A stretch of DNA of 64,000 nt from Streptomyces endophytica. Its GTDB lineage: Bacteria; Actinomycetota; Actinomycetes; Streptomycetales; Streptomycetaceae. Shown here one piece after another: positions 56,151 to 64,000 of this stretch. The position numbers were made by a program, and so were the translations under genes. Under the pieces are notes generated by a model. It had not been told where the DNA came from. It saw only the letters and a program-made list of their open reading frames with translations, and searched no databases. Positions within the stretch are counted from its first letter, which is position 1. Each line of letters opens with the position of its first letter. The stretch is from NCBI RefSeq assembly GCF_026153355.1, contig NZ_CP110636.1, positions 5,642,001 to 5,706,000 of the forward strand, given 5' to 3'.

Positions 56151-57591
56151 AGTGCACGCCCAGCGCCCGCAGCGCCGAACGCGCCGCGTTGTGGCCGCAC
56201 ATCCCGTGGGCGCCGGCGCCCGGCGGGGTCGACGCCGAACAGAGGTACACCCCCGGCACCCCTGTGGCGTACGGGTCGAGGGCGATCCGCGGACGCATCG
56301 TCAGGGTCAGCGGGGTGTTGGCGCCGCCGATGATGTCGCCGCCCACGAAGTTGGCGTTGCCGCGTTCCAGCTCGGCGGTCGAGGTGGCGGTGAGGCCGAG
56401 GATCCGCTCGCGGGTGCCGGGGGCGAATCGCTCGAACTGCGCCAGCATCGCGGCGGTGGCGTCGCCGTCGTAGCCGTGCGGCACATGGGCGTACGCGGAG
56501 ACCGGGTGGACGTCGCCGGCGGAGCGGCCGGGGTCGGCGAGGTACTGCTGGGAGACCAGGAGGAACGGTCGCTCGGGCATCCGGCCGCGGTGGATCTGCC
56601 GCTCGGCGTCCGCGATCTGCGCGAAGCCGCCGCCGAGGTGGACGGTGCCGGCCCGCCGGCAGGCGTCGGCGCGCCAGGGCACCCCGCCCTCGACCGCCAG
56701 GTCGAGTTTGAAGGCGGCGGGGCCGTGCCGGTAGCGGGTGTAGGCGCGGCGTACCCGGGACGGCAGCCGATCGCCGATCACGGCGGCCGCGGCGGACGGT
56801 GCCAGGTCGAGCAACACCGTTGCGGCGGGCGGTAGTTGACTCAGGGAGCGGATCGTCACACCGGTCTCGATCCGGCCGCCGGCCGCGGTGAGGAGTCCGG
56901 CCAGCGCGCGGGCGATGGCCGCGGAGCCGCCCTTCGCGACCGGCCAGCCGAACCGGTGGCCGGCCGCGATGATCATGAGTCCGACGGAGGCGGCGGCCGG
57001 CCCGTTCAGCGGCCCGAAGAGGTGCGCCGCCACCCCGCCGTAGAGGCCGCGGGCCTCTTCCGTGCGGAAGCGGCCGGCGAGCGCGGTGGCGGGCTGCAGG
57101 GCGCGCAGCCCGAAGCGGGCGAGCCGGACCGGATGCCGGGGCACCCGCAGGAGGGGCTTCATGACGGCGTCGGTGAGCACCTCGGCGTCGGCGGCCGGCG
57201 CCCCGAACAGCCGCCGCCACGCCGGACCGTCGGCGCCGAGCCCGTCCGCCGTCCGCGCCAGGGACCGGTACAGCGCCCCCGCGCCACCGGAGTCGACCGG
57301 ATGGGCGAGGTCGATCTCCGGCCAGCACCACTCCAGCCCGTGTGCCGCGACGTCCAGCGTGCGCAGATACGGCGAGCCGGCGCCCATCACATGCGTCGAG
57401 GAGCAGTGGTCGAACAGCAGGCCGGGGGCGAGCAGCTCGCCGCTGCGGACGCCGCCGCCGATCTCGTCGGCGGCCTCGAAGACCGTCACCTTCAGTCCGG
57501 CCTGTGCCAGCGTGACCGCCGCGGCCAGCCCGTTCGGTCCGGCGCCCACCACGACCGCCGTGTCTCGTTCCCGTCCCACCCGTTTCGTCAT
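56149..57591 (-). CDS. FAD-dependent phytoene dehydrogenase-like oxidoreductase
   Basis: 480 residues. Rossmann FAD site AVVVGAGPNGLAAAVTLAQA with E at the second strand end (VFEAADEIGGG). C-terminal FAD contact VPGVYLCSASTPPGAGAHGM with GMCGHNAARSAL. Belongs to the NAD(P)/FAD amine oxidase/CrtI-like superfamily (PYROXD2-like); substrate unknown. ATG 57591 is the true start; the frame also runs on upstream through the SDR gene only because of the frameshift there. Follows the SDR gene in the same direction. Confidence 0.88.
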   Translation of the reverse strand: MTKRVGRERDTAVVVGAGPNGLAAAVTLAQAGLKVTVFEAADEIGGGVRSGELLAPGLLFDHCSSTHVMGAGSPYLRTLDVAAHGLEWCWPEIDLAHPVDSGGAGALYRSLARTADGLGADGPAWRRLFGAPAADAEVLTDAVMKPLLRVPRHPVRLARFGLRALQPATALAGRFRTEEARGLYGGVAAHLFGPLNGPAAASVGLMIIAAGHRFGWPVAKGGSAAIARALAGLLTAAGGRIETGVTIRSLSQLPPAATVLLDLAPSAAAAVIGDRLPSRVRRAYTRYRHGPAAFKLDLAVEGGVPWRADACRRAGTVHLGGGFAQIADAERQIHRGRMPERPFLLVSQQYLADPGRSAGDVHPVSAYAHVPHGYDGDATAAMLAQFERFAPGTRERILGLTATSTAELERGNANFVGGDIIGGANTPLTLTMRPRIALDPYATGVPGVYLCSASTPPGAGAHGMCGHNAARSALRALGVH

Positions 57592-57653
57592 GCCGCCAGC
57601 ATGCCAAGCAGGGGGCCGGCGGGGTGCGCAACCGACGTGCGGCGGTGCGGAGT

Positions 57654-59169
57654 TCACTCCGGGCGGGCGCCGGCCGCGGCCTCGGCGGCGGCCGCGATGT
57701 TGCGGGCCATACCGCCGAACACCACGGTGTGGAAGGGGGCGACGCACCACCAGTAGGCATGGCCGGTCAGCCCGTGCGGATGGAACAGCGCCCGCTGGAC
57801 GTAGCGGGTGCGGCCCTGGGCGTCGCGGGCGACCGTCATCTCCAGCCAGGCGAGGCCGGGGAGCCGCATCTCGGCGCGCAGGCGCAGCAGCCGCCCGGGC
57901 TCGGCCGCCTCGACCCGCCAGAAGTCGAGTGAGTCGCCGACCCGGAGGCGTCCGGCGTCCCGTCTGCCGCGGCGCAGTCCCACACCGCCGGCGAGCCGGT
58001 CCAGCCAGCCGCGCACCGCCCAGGCAAGCGGGAAGGAGTACCAGCCGTGTTCCCCGCCGATGCCCTCCACGACCTGCCAGAGCGTCTCCGGCGGGGCGTT
58101 CACGGTGACCTCCCGCCGGTCGGTGTAGAGGCTGCCGCCGGCCCAGTCGGGGTCGGTGGGCAGCGGGTCGCTGGGCGCGCCGGGTACGGCGGCGCCGGAC
58201 CAGCGGGTGGCGACCCGGGCGTCCCGCACCCGGCGCAGCGCCAGGTCCACCGCGTCGTCGAAGGGCAGCGGGTGGCCCGGCGGGTCCGGGTCGGGGACGT
58301 AGCGGGCGAGGTCGTGTTCGTGGCAGACGACCTCGTGGCGCAGCGACTCGGCCAGGGGCCGGGCGATGCCGGGGGACGGGGGTGACCAGGCCGATCCAGA
58401 GGCTCGACAGGCGGGGGGTGAGGACCGGGACGGGCAGGATGAGCCGTTCCGGCAGGTTCGCCACCCGCGCGTAACGCTGCATCATGTCGCGGTAGGTGAG
58501 GATGTCCGGGCCGCCGATGTCGAAGGTCCGGCTGACGCCGGCCGGGAGCCGGGCGCAGCCCACGAGGTAGCGCAGCACATCGCGGACGGCGATGGGCTGG
58601 ATGCGGGTGCGCACCCAGCTCGGCGTGATCATGAGCGGCAGCCGTTCGGTGAGGTAGCGCAGCATCTCGAAGGAGGCGGAACCGGAGCCGATGATGACCG
58701 CGGCCCGCAGCACGGCGGTGGGGACGCCGGAGGCCAGCAGGATGTCGGCGACCTCGGACCGGGAGCGCAGGTGGGGTGAGAGGTCCCGTTCGGGGATGCC
58801 GCGCGGGGTGAGTCCGCCGAGGTAGACGATGCGGTGCACACCGGCGGCGCGGGCCTCCTCGGCGAAGATCCGCGCGGCCCGACGGTCGGTCTCCTCGAAC
58901 CGCGGGCCGGTGCCGAGGGCGTGCACGAGGTAGTAGGCGACGTCGACGCCGGCCAGCGCGCGGCGCATCGAGCCGGCGTCGGTGACGTCGCCGCGGACGA
59001 TCTCCGCCTGGCCGGCCCAGGGATGGTCCCGCAGCTTCTCGGGGGTCCTGGCCAGCGCCCGGACGGCGTATCCGGCGGCGAGCAGCTCGGGCACCAGGCG
59101 GCCGCCGAGGTAGCCGGTGGCGCCGGTGACCAGGGCGCGCGGTGCTGCGGGGGCGCCGGTGTCGGCCAT
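57654..59169 (-). CDS. SDR (NAD(P)H-binding) protein with C-terminal DUF2867, frameshifted
   Basis: Two-domain protein. N-terminal extended-SDR-like Rossmann: LVTGATGYLGGRLVPELLAA, GDVTDAGSMRRALAGVDVAY and YLGGLTPRGIPERDLSPHLR. C-terminal DUF2867/SRPBCC-like part: LWQVVEGIGGEHGWYSFPLA, VGDSLDFWRVEAAEPGRLLR and LFHPHGLTGHAYWWCVAPFH. The two parts lie in different frames; near 58378 (VTPVP / GIARPL) two bases are missing relative to relatives. Repaired 505 residues, normal for the fusion. The nested palindrome lies directly upstream of the ATG. Confidence 0.83.
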
Positions 59170-59182
59170 GGGTGGACCTCCT

Positions 59183-59851
59183 CACGTACCAGTCTGTCCC
59201 GCCGCGGGGCGCTGCGCTGTGCGGCGCCTCCCACGTACCTGTCTGTCCCGCCGCGGGGCGCTGCGCTTTGCGGCACCTCCCACGTACCCGCCTGTCCCGT
59301 CGCGGGGCTCGCTCGCCGTTGTGCGCTTTGCGGCGCCCCGCACGTACCCGTCTGTTCCGCCGCGGGGCTCGCTCGCCGTTGGGCGCTTTGCGGCGCCCCG
59401 CACGTACCTGTCTGTTCCGCCGTTGGGCCTGGTCTCCGTGGCGCCTGCGGCGGGCTGGGTGGTTGTCGGGTGCGGTTCTGGCCCTCCAGACTTCGTCCTC
59501 CGGTCCAGCCCCTCCCGTAGTAGGAAGGGGAACGGCCGGTGGGGGTGCACGTAGCCCTCCGCACGGGCAGTGAACGGAACCACGCCCGCCCCGCGAAAAC
59601 TCCCACCAACGGGAGGGGACAGACCGGAGGACGAAGTCTGGAGGGCTGTCACCGCACCCGACACACAACGCCCGCCGCCAGGCGCAACGGCGAGCAAGCC
59701 CGGCGGCGGGACGGGCGGGTACGTGCGGGGCGCCGCAAAGCGCAACGGCGAGCAACGAGCACGGCGCTGCAGCCGAGTACGTGGGCGGCACCGCAAAGCG
59801 CAACGGCGAGCAGGCCCGACGGCGGGACGGACAAGTACGTGCGGGTGACCC
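59183..59851. repeat. Nested palindromic repeat element
   Basis: Left part: tandem units starting CACGTACC at 59183, 59232, 59281, 59341 and 59401 (49, 49, 60, 60 bp and a partial). Right part: three 58-bp units in inverted orientation starting GCAACGGCGAGC at 59684, 59742 and 59800. Between them is an inner inverted repeat of about 54 bp (59465-59518 against 59610-59672) around a roughly 90-bp loop. No gene within. It may be a non-autonomous mobile or intergenic repeat; origin unknown. Confidence 0.8.
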
Positions 59852-60942
59852 TCACTCGCAGGGGCCGGTGCTCTCCCGGGCCTCCAGGTGGGGCAGTTCG
59901 CCCTGGACGGTGCGCGGCGGGCCGCCGTCGAGGACGGTGAGGAGTTCGCGGGCGGCGAGCCGGCCGAAACCGGGGGTGTCGCGGACCAGCGCGGTCAGGC
60001 GGGGGTGGGTGACCCGGCAGAGCGCGGAGTCGTCCCAGGCCACGATCGACAGCGCGGCGGGGACGGGGATGCCGCGCTCGGCGGCCACCGAGGCGCCGGC
60101 CACCGCCATCACGTCGTTGTCGTAGATGATCGCCGTGGGCGGCCGGGGGTCGTCCAGGATGCGGCGGGTGGCCTCGGCCCCCTCCGCGTCGGAGTAGTCG
60201 GTGGTCACCGAGCGGACCTGCCGCTCGTCGAGGCCGCGGAGCGCCGCCTCGGTGCGCAGCGAGCGGATCCGGCGGGCGGTGTGGGCGAGGCCGGGCAGGC
60301 CCGCGACGTGCACGATCCGGCGGTGGCCGAGGCCGTGGAGGTGGTCCAGGACGCGGGCCATGACCTTGGCGTCGTCGGCCCAGACGGTGGGGAGCAGCGG
60401 TGGTGGCGCGGTGTCCGGCTCCTGGTCCGACGGTGCGGGGCCGGCCGGGCCGCCGATGGCGACGGCGGGCAGGCCGAGCGCGGCGAGGAGTTCCGGGCGG
60501 GGGTCGTCGGTGCGCGGGTCGACGACGAGGACGCCGTCCACCCGGCGCTCGGCCCACCAGCGGCGGTAGAGCGCGCACTCGGTGTCGAGGTCCTCGACGA
60601 CCTGGAAGAGCAGCGCGATCTTCCGGGCCGCGAGCACTTCCTGTATGCCGGAGACGAGTTGCAGGAAGAAGGATTCGACGCCCAGGGTGCGGGCGGGGCG
60701 GGCGAGGACGAGTCCGAGGGCGCCGGCGCGTTCGCCGGAGAGCGCGCGGGCGGCGGAGTTGGCCTGCCAGCCGAGTTCCTCGGCGACCCGGCGGACCCGG
60801 GCACGGGTGTCGTCGGAGACGCCCGGCCGGTCGTTGAGCGCGAAGGAGACGGCGCTCTCCGAGACCCGGCCCGGCGGGCGATGTCCTTGATCGTGGGCCG
60901 GCGCGCCGGCCTGCGGCGGGCGGCCCCACCGGGCGCTGTCAT
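59852..60942 (-). CDS. LacI-family transcriptional regulator, one frameshift
   Basis: HTH in PTIKDIARRAG then, after one missing G near 60868, VSESAVSFALNDRPGVSDDT, the classic LacI head. Hinge with AARALSGERAGALGL. Periplasmic-binding-protein-like effector domain: DGVLVVDPRTDDP, AIGGPAGPAPS, TAIIYDNDVMAVAGASVAAE, ALSIVAWDDSALCRVTHPRL. Repaired 363 residues. Divergent from a sugar ABC operon with an operator-like palindrome in its promoter, which it probably controls. Confidence 0.9.
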
Positions 60943-61065
60943 GGGCGGGATCTCCTCGCGCTGAACCGCATAAGTGCGGCTCAGTCTGATCAGGCCGGGA
61001 CGGTGTGTCAAACGTGCGCCAATCACCTCGCCGCGCCTCGTGAAGTCCCTTCCGTGGCACGGGTA

Positions 61066-61095
61066 TTGACACTCACTAAAGCGCATTAGTAGCGT
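61066..61095 (+). promoter_or_regulatory. Promoter with LacI-type operator for the second sugar importer
   Basis: TTGACA (61066-61071), 18 bp, TAGCGT (61090-61095). The spacer holds ACTAAAGCGCATTAGT (61075-61090), a near-perfect 16-bp palindrome with the central CG of LacI operators. Binding there would block RNA polymerase. Confidence 0.65.
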
Positions 61096-61215
61096 CTGCC
61101 GCGTCGTCGCCCGAGGTCCTGCGGAATACCCGCCGAAACGGCCTGGAACTCTCTCTCCCGGGGCCGGTGCGCGGCATTTTCCTGCGGTCTGGTCCGAGCA
61201 GAGGAGCCGCCAGCC

Positions 61216-62511
61216 ATGCGCAGAGTCACCGTTCCCCGCCGTGCCGGTGCCGCGGCCGTCGTTCTGGCCTTCTCGGCACTCACCCTGACCGCCTGCGGAT
61301 CCGGCGGCGGAGCCGGGGGCAGCGCCTCGGGGAAGGTCGAGGGCCAGGTCACCTTCCAGACCTGGAACCTCAAGGCGAATTTCAAGGATTACTTCGAGGG
61401 GCTCATCAAGGACTTCGAGCGGAAGTACCCGGACGCCCGGGTGAAGTGGATCGACCAGCCGGCCGAGGGATATCCGGAGAAACTCAGCGCGGACGCGGCC
61501 GGCGGCACTCTGCCGGACGTGGTGAACGTATCCCCGGATCTCGCCTATCCGCTGGCGAAGGCCGGGCTCGCCCTCGACCTGGAAAAGACCGCCGGAAAAT
61601 ACCGCGGGGAATATCTCGACGGGGCCTGGAAGAGCCATGAGATGCCGGGTCTGCCGGGCGTCTACGCCTTCCCCTGGTATCTGAACACGGGCCCGATGTT
61701 CTACAACAAGGAGCTCTTCAGGAAGGCCGGACTGGATCCGGACGCACCACCGACCAGCTATGACCAGCTCTTCACGGACGCGGTGGCGATGGCGAGGAAG
61801 AGCGGCCGGAAGATAGCGATGCTCGCCAGTACGCCGTCGATCGAGGACTTCGGCCGGTACGGCGTACGGCTGATGAACTCCCGTGGCACCGAGTTCACCT
61901 TCAACGAGCCCAAGGGCGTCGAACTGCTCGGCCATTACCGGGAGTTGTACGCGGCCGGGGCGCTGGACTCCCAGGCGCTGACCGCACAGGCCGAGTCGGC
62001 GGGGCGGAAGTTCGAGCAGCAGTCCGTCGCCATGAACCCGGGCAGCGCGCTCGATCTGCAGAACTTCAAGAAGGACGCGCCGAGCCTGTACCGGCACATC
62101 GGCATCACCGACGCGGTCAACAACACCGGTAAGGCCAATATGTACGTGCAGGGCCTGATGGTGAACGCGCAGAGCAAGGTGAAACCGGCGGCGGTGGCCT
62201 TCGCGCACTTCGTGACCGACAAGAAGAACCAGATGGCGTTCGCCAAGGAGGTCACGATCTTCCCGAGCACCAAGGGCTCGCTGGACGATCCGTACTTCAC
62301 CAAGGAGGACGGCACCGATGCGACCCGGGTGCGGGTGGCGTCGGCCAAGTCGCTGAAGACCGCGGTGAATTACACCCCGGTACTGCTGAGCGACCAGATG
62401 AAGACCGTGCTGCGCAATGCGGTCGCCCGGGCCGTGCAGGGAAAGCAGTCACCCAAGGCGGCGCTGGACGGCGCGGTCGCGGAGTGCAATCGCCTGCTGA
62501 AGACCGGCTGA
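61216..62511 (+). CDS. Sugar ABC transporter substrate-binding lipoprotein
   Basis: 431 residues, intact. Lipobox LTLTAC with Cys27. Family 1 solute-binding features: VTFQTWNLKANFKDYFEGLI, GTLPDVVNVSPDLAYPLAKA, GPMFYNKELFRKAGLDPDAP and VTIFPSTKGSLDDPYF. First gene of an operon under the divergent LacI regulator. Sugar identity unknown. Confidence 0.92.
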   Translation: MRRVTVPRRAGAAAVVLAFSALTLTACGSGGGAGGSASGKVEGQVTFQTWNLKANFKDYFEGLIKDFERKYPDARVKWIDQPAEGYPEKLSADAAGGTLPDVVNVSPDLAYPLAKAGLALDLEKTAGKYRGEYLDGAWKSHEMPGLPGVYAFPWYLNTGPMFYNKELFRKAGLDPDAPPTSYDQLFTDAVAMARKSGRKIAMLASTPSIEDFGRYGVRLMNSRGTEFTFNEPKGVELLGHYRELYAAGALDSQALTAQAESAGRKFEQQSVAMNPGSALDLQNFKKDAPSLYRHIGITDAVNNTGKANMYVQGLMVNAQSKVKPAAVAFAHFVTDKKNQMAFAKEVTIFPSTKGSLDDPYFTKEDGTDATRVRVASAKSLKTAVNYTPVLLSDQMKTVLRNAVARAVQGKQSPKAALDGAVAECNRLLKTG

Positions 62512-62524
62512 GTCCGGGGCTGCC

Positions 62525-63394
62525 GTGAAAAGGCATCATCCCGCGAGTCCCTGGCTGTTCCTCGCCCCCGGACTGCTGGTCGTCCTCGCCTTCGGCCTGT
62601 ATCCGTTCCTCAGCACGGTGGCGCATTCCTTCACCGACGCCCGCACGCTCGCCGAGGGGCAGTTCGTCGGGGGCGCGAATTACCGCGAGCTGATCCACGA
62701 CGCGATGTTCTGGACCGGGCTGCGCAACAGCGTGCTCTACGTCCTCGGAGTCGTCCCGCTGCTGGTGGTCCTGCCGCTGTTGCTGGCGATGCTGGTGCAG
62801 CGGCAGATTCCCGGGATCGCCTTCTTCCGGGCGGCGTTCTACACCCCGGTGGTCGCCTCCGTCGTGGTGGTGTCGCTGATCTGGGTGTGGCTGCTGGACG
62901 ACCGGGGGCTGATCAACGCGCTGCTGGAGGGGCTGGGCTTCGGGACGGCCGGGTTCCTCAGCGACCCGTGGCTGCTGCTGCTCAGCGCCATGGCGGTCAC
63001 CGTCTGGAAGGGCCTCGGCTACTACATGATCATTTATCTGGCGGCGCTGGCCAACGTCCCCGGGGAGCTGCACGAGGCCTGCGCGGTCGACGGGGCCGGC
63101 GCGGTGCGCCGCTTCCTGACCGTGACGGTGCCCGCGCTGCGGTCCACGATGGTGCTGGTGGCCGTGCTCTCGTCGGTCAGCGCGTTCAAGGTGTTCTCCG
63201 AGGTCTATCTGATGGCCGGCCCGACCGGCGGGCCCGGCGGCGAGGACACCACGCTGGTGATGCTCGTCCAGCAGGCCGGCACCGGCCTGTCCGGCCGGGT
63301 CGGCTATGCCTCGGCGCTGTCCGTCGTGGTCTTCGTGATCACCCTGGGGCTGATGCTGCTGGTGCTGCGCGCGAACCGCAGGGAGGAGGCATGA
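62525..63394 (+). CDS. Sugar ABC transporter permease (MalF type)
   Basis: 289 residues, intact, GTG start. Opening SPWLFLAPGLLVVLAFGLYP, six membrane segments, EAA loop LHEACAVDGAGAVRRFLTVT. Thirteen bases after the binding protein; its stop overlaps the next ATG (ATGA). Confidence 0.92.
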   Translation: MKRHHPASPWLFLAPGLLVVLAFGLYPFLSTVAHSFTDARTLAEGQFVGGANYRELIHDAMFWTGLRNSVLYVLGVVPLLVVLPLLLAMLVQRQIPGIAFFRAAFYTPVVASVVVVSLIWVWLLDDRGLINALLEGLGFGTAGFLSDPWLLLLSAMAVTVWKGLGYYMIIYLAALANVPGELHEACAVDGAGAVRRFLTVTVPALRSTMVLVAVLSSVSAFKVFSEVYLMAGPTGGPGGEDTTLVMLVQQAGTGLSGRVGYASALSVVVFVITLGLMLLVLRANRREEA

Positions 63395-64000
63395 GCGCGC
63401 CCGCGCCGCGGTACGAGCGCGCCGGCCGGCGGCTGCCGCGGTGGCGGCTGGCACTGCGCTACGCACTGCTGCTCGCCGTACTGGCGCTGATGGTCGGGCC
63501 GTTCCTCTGGCAGCTGTCCACCTCCCTCAAGGGCCCCGGCGAGGACATCTACCGCTATCCGCCGAGCCTGGTCCCGCATCAGCCGACGCTGGCGAACTAC
63601 GCGGGCGTCGCCCGGATCATCCCGGTCTGGGACTTCGCCCTGAACTCCCTGAAGGTCGCCACCGCGAATGTGCTCACCAACTGCGCGGGCGCGGCGCTCG
63701 CCGGCTATGCGCTCGCCCGGCTGCGGTTCCGGGGCCGCCGGGCCGCGCTGCTGGTCTTCCTCATGGCGATGCTGGTCCCGGTCGAGAGCATCATGATCGC
63801 CCAGTTCGTGACGATGCGGGCGCTGCAGCTCAACAACACCCTGCTCGGGGTGGTGCTGCCCGGCTGCATCGGCGCGATGAACGTGCTGCTGATGCGCAAT
63901 GCCTTCGCGGCACTGCCGTACGAGGTCGAGGAGGCGGCGTTCGTCGACGGCGCCAACGCCTGGCAGCGGTTCATGCGGATCGCGCTGCCGTCGGTGAAGG
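63391..64000 (+). CDS. Sugar ABC transporter permease (MalG type), 3' end beyond window
   Basis: First 203 residues present. LALRYALLLAVLALMVGPFL, NSLKVATANVLTNCAGAALA and the EAA loop VEEAAFVDGANAWQRFMRIA are CUT1 MalG features. Start overlaps the preceding stop. No ATPase gene is seen before the window ends; such Streptomyces importers generally use the shared ATPase MsiK. Confidence 0.92.
   Translation, partial: MSAPAPRYERAGRRLPRWRLALRYALLLAVLALMVGPFLWQLSTSLKGPGEDIYRYPPSLVPHQPTLANYAGVARIIPVWDFALNSLKVATANVLTNCAGAALAGYALARLRFRGRRAALLVFLMAMLVPVESIMIAQFVTMRALQLNNTLLGVVLPGCIGAMNVLLMRNAFAALPYEVEEAAFVDGANAWQRFMRIALPSVK

Noticed and set aside
56149..59169. A 1006-residue fusion of SDR and FAD oxidoreductase
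   Set aside because: The frame only joins because the SDR gene is frameshifted near 58378; the oxidoreductase has its own ATG at 57591 and the true SDR C-terminus (DUF2867) is in another frame ending at 57654.
59183..59851. CRISPR array
   Set aside because: Units abut with no spacers, have 49-60 bp period and appear in both orientations; no cas genes are near.
1..64000. tRNA, rRNA or prophage/ICE attachment sites
   Set aside because: No cloverleaf-like or rRNA sequence, integrase or transposase motif was seen on reading both strands; a tRNA scan was not possible here.

Overview
The window looks like chromosomal DNA of a Streptomyces. GC content is very high with G/C at third codon positions, GTG starts are frequent, overlapping ATGA/GTGA start-stop junctions are common, rare TTA (bldA-type) codons occur in a few genes, and there is a complete conservon (cvnABCD plus P450s), a divergent tuf3-type EF-Tu, a SapA-like secreted protein and two sugar importers without their own ATPase. 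No rRNA, tRNA, integrase, transposase or CRISPR array was seen.

Layout. 1-11.6 kb is housekeeping and small-molecule genes: sbcD end, secreted S33 peptidase, APC permease, YigZ, an orphan type VII-associated protein, CoA-binding protein, GNAT, YbaK, a divergent XRE-cupin regulator/EamA exporter pair, a hexapeptide acyltransferase and gamma carbonic anhydrase. 11.7-17.8 kb is one leftward operon: conservon cvnA-B-C-D, a P450 lacking the EXXR arginine, a conventional P450 and an enoyl-CoA hydratase. 18.3-33 kb holds a TTA-containing lipoprotein hydrolase, an AfsR-like NTPase, DedA, a thioesterase, an MFS exporter, a spermidine synthase-like protein, tuf3, a TVP38 protein and several small conserved Streptomyces proteins. 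33-37 kb is repeat-rich: a membrane PP2C phosphatase whose catalytic domain is split by 26 tandem 24-bp repeats, and a TetR regulator with an 18-bp repeat at its start. 37-46.7 kb has an amino acid permease, an amidohydrolase, an MFS protein and an importer/beta-glucosidase operon. 46.7-51.3 kb has ohr/ohrR, a lone ketosynthase with an alpha/beta hydrolase, and ArsR/SRPBCC. 51.5-56.1 kb is a secreted, cell-wall set: two lytic transglycosylase paralogues with a shared conserved leader, a GH25 lysozyme and a SapA-like protein. 56-59 kb is an FAD oxidoreductase and an SDR-DUF2867 protein, followed by a 670-bp nested palindromic repeat. The right end has a LacI regulator and a second sugar importer.

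Caveat on gene integrity. About 23 genes appear frameshifted, at about 30 sites. Every site I checked is restored by adding one missing base (two at one site), and where the local context is clear the base lies in a G or C run. I read these as base-calling undercalls rather than decay, so they are annotated as whole genes across the break. Tandem repeats with units of 6, 8, 15, 18, 19, 21, 24 and 49-60 bp recur through the window and are its most unusual structural trait.
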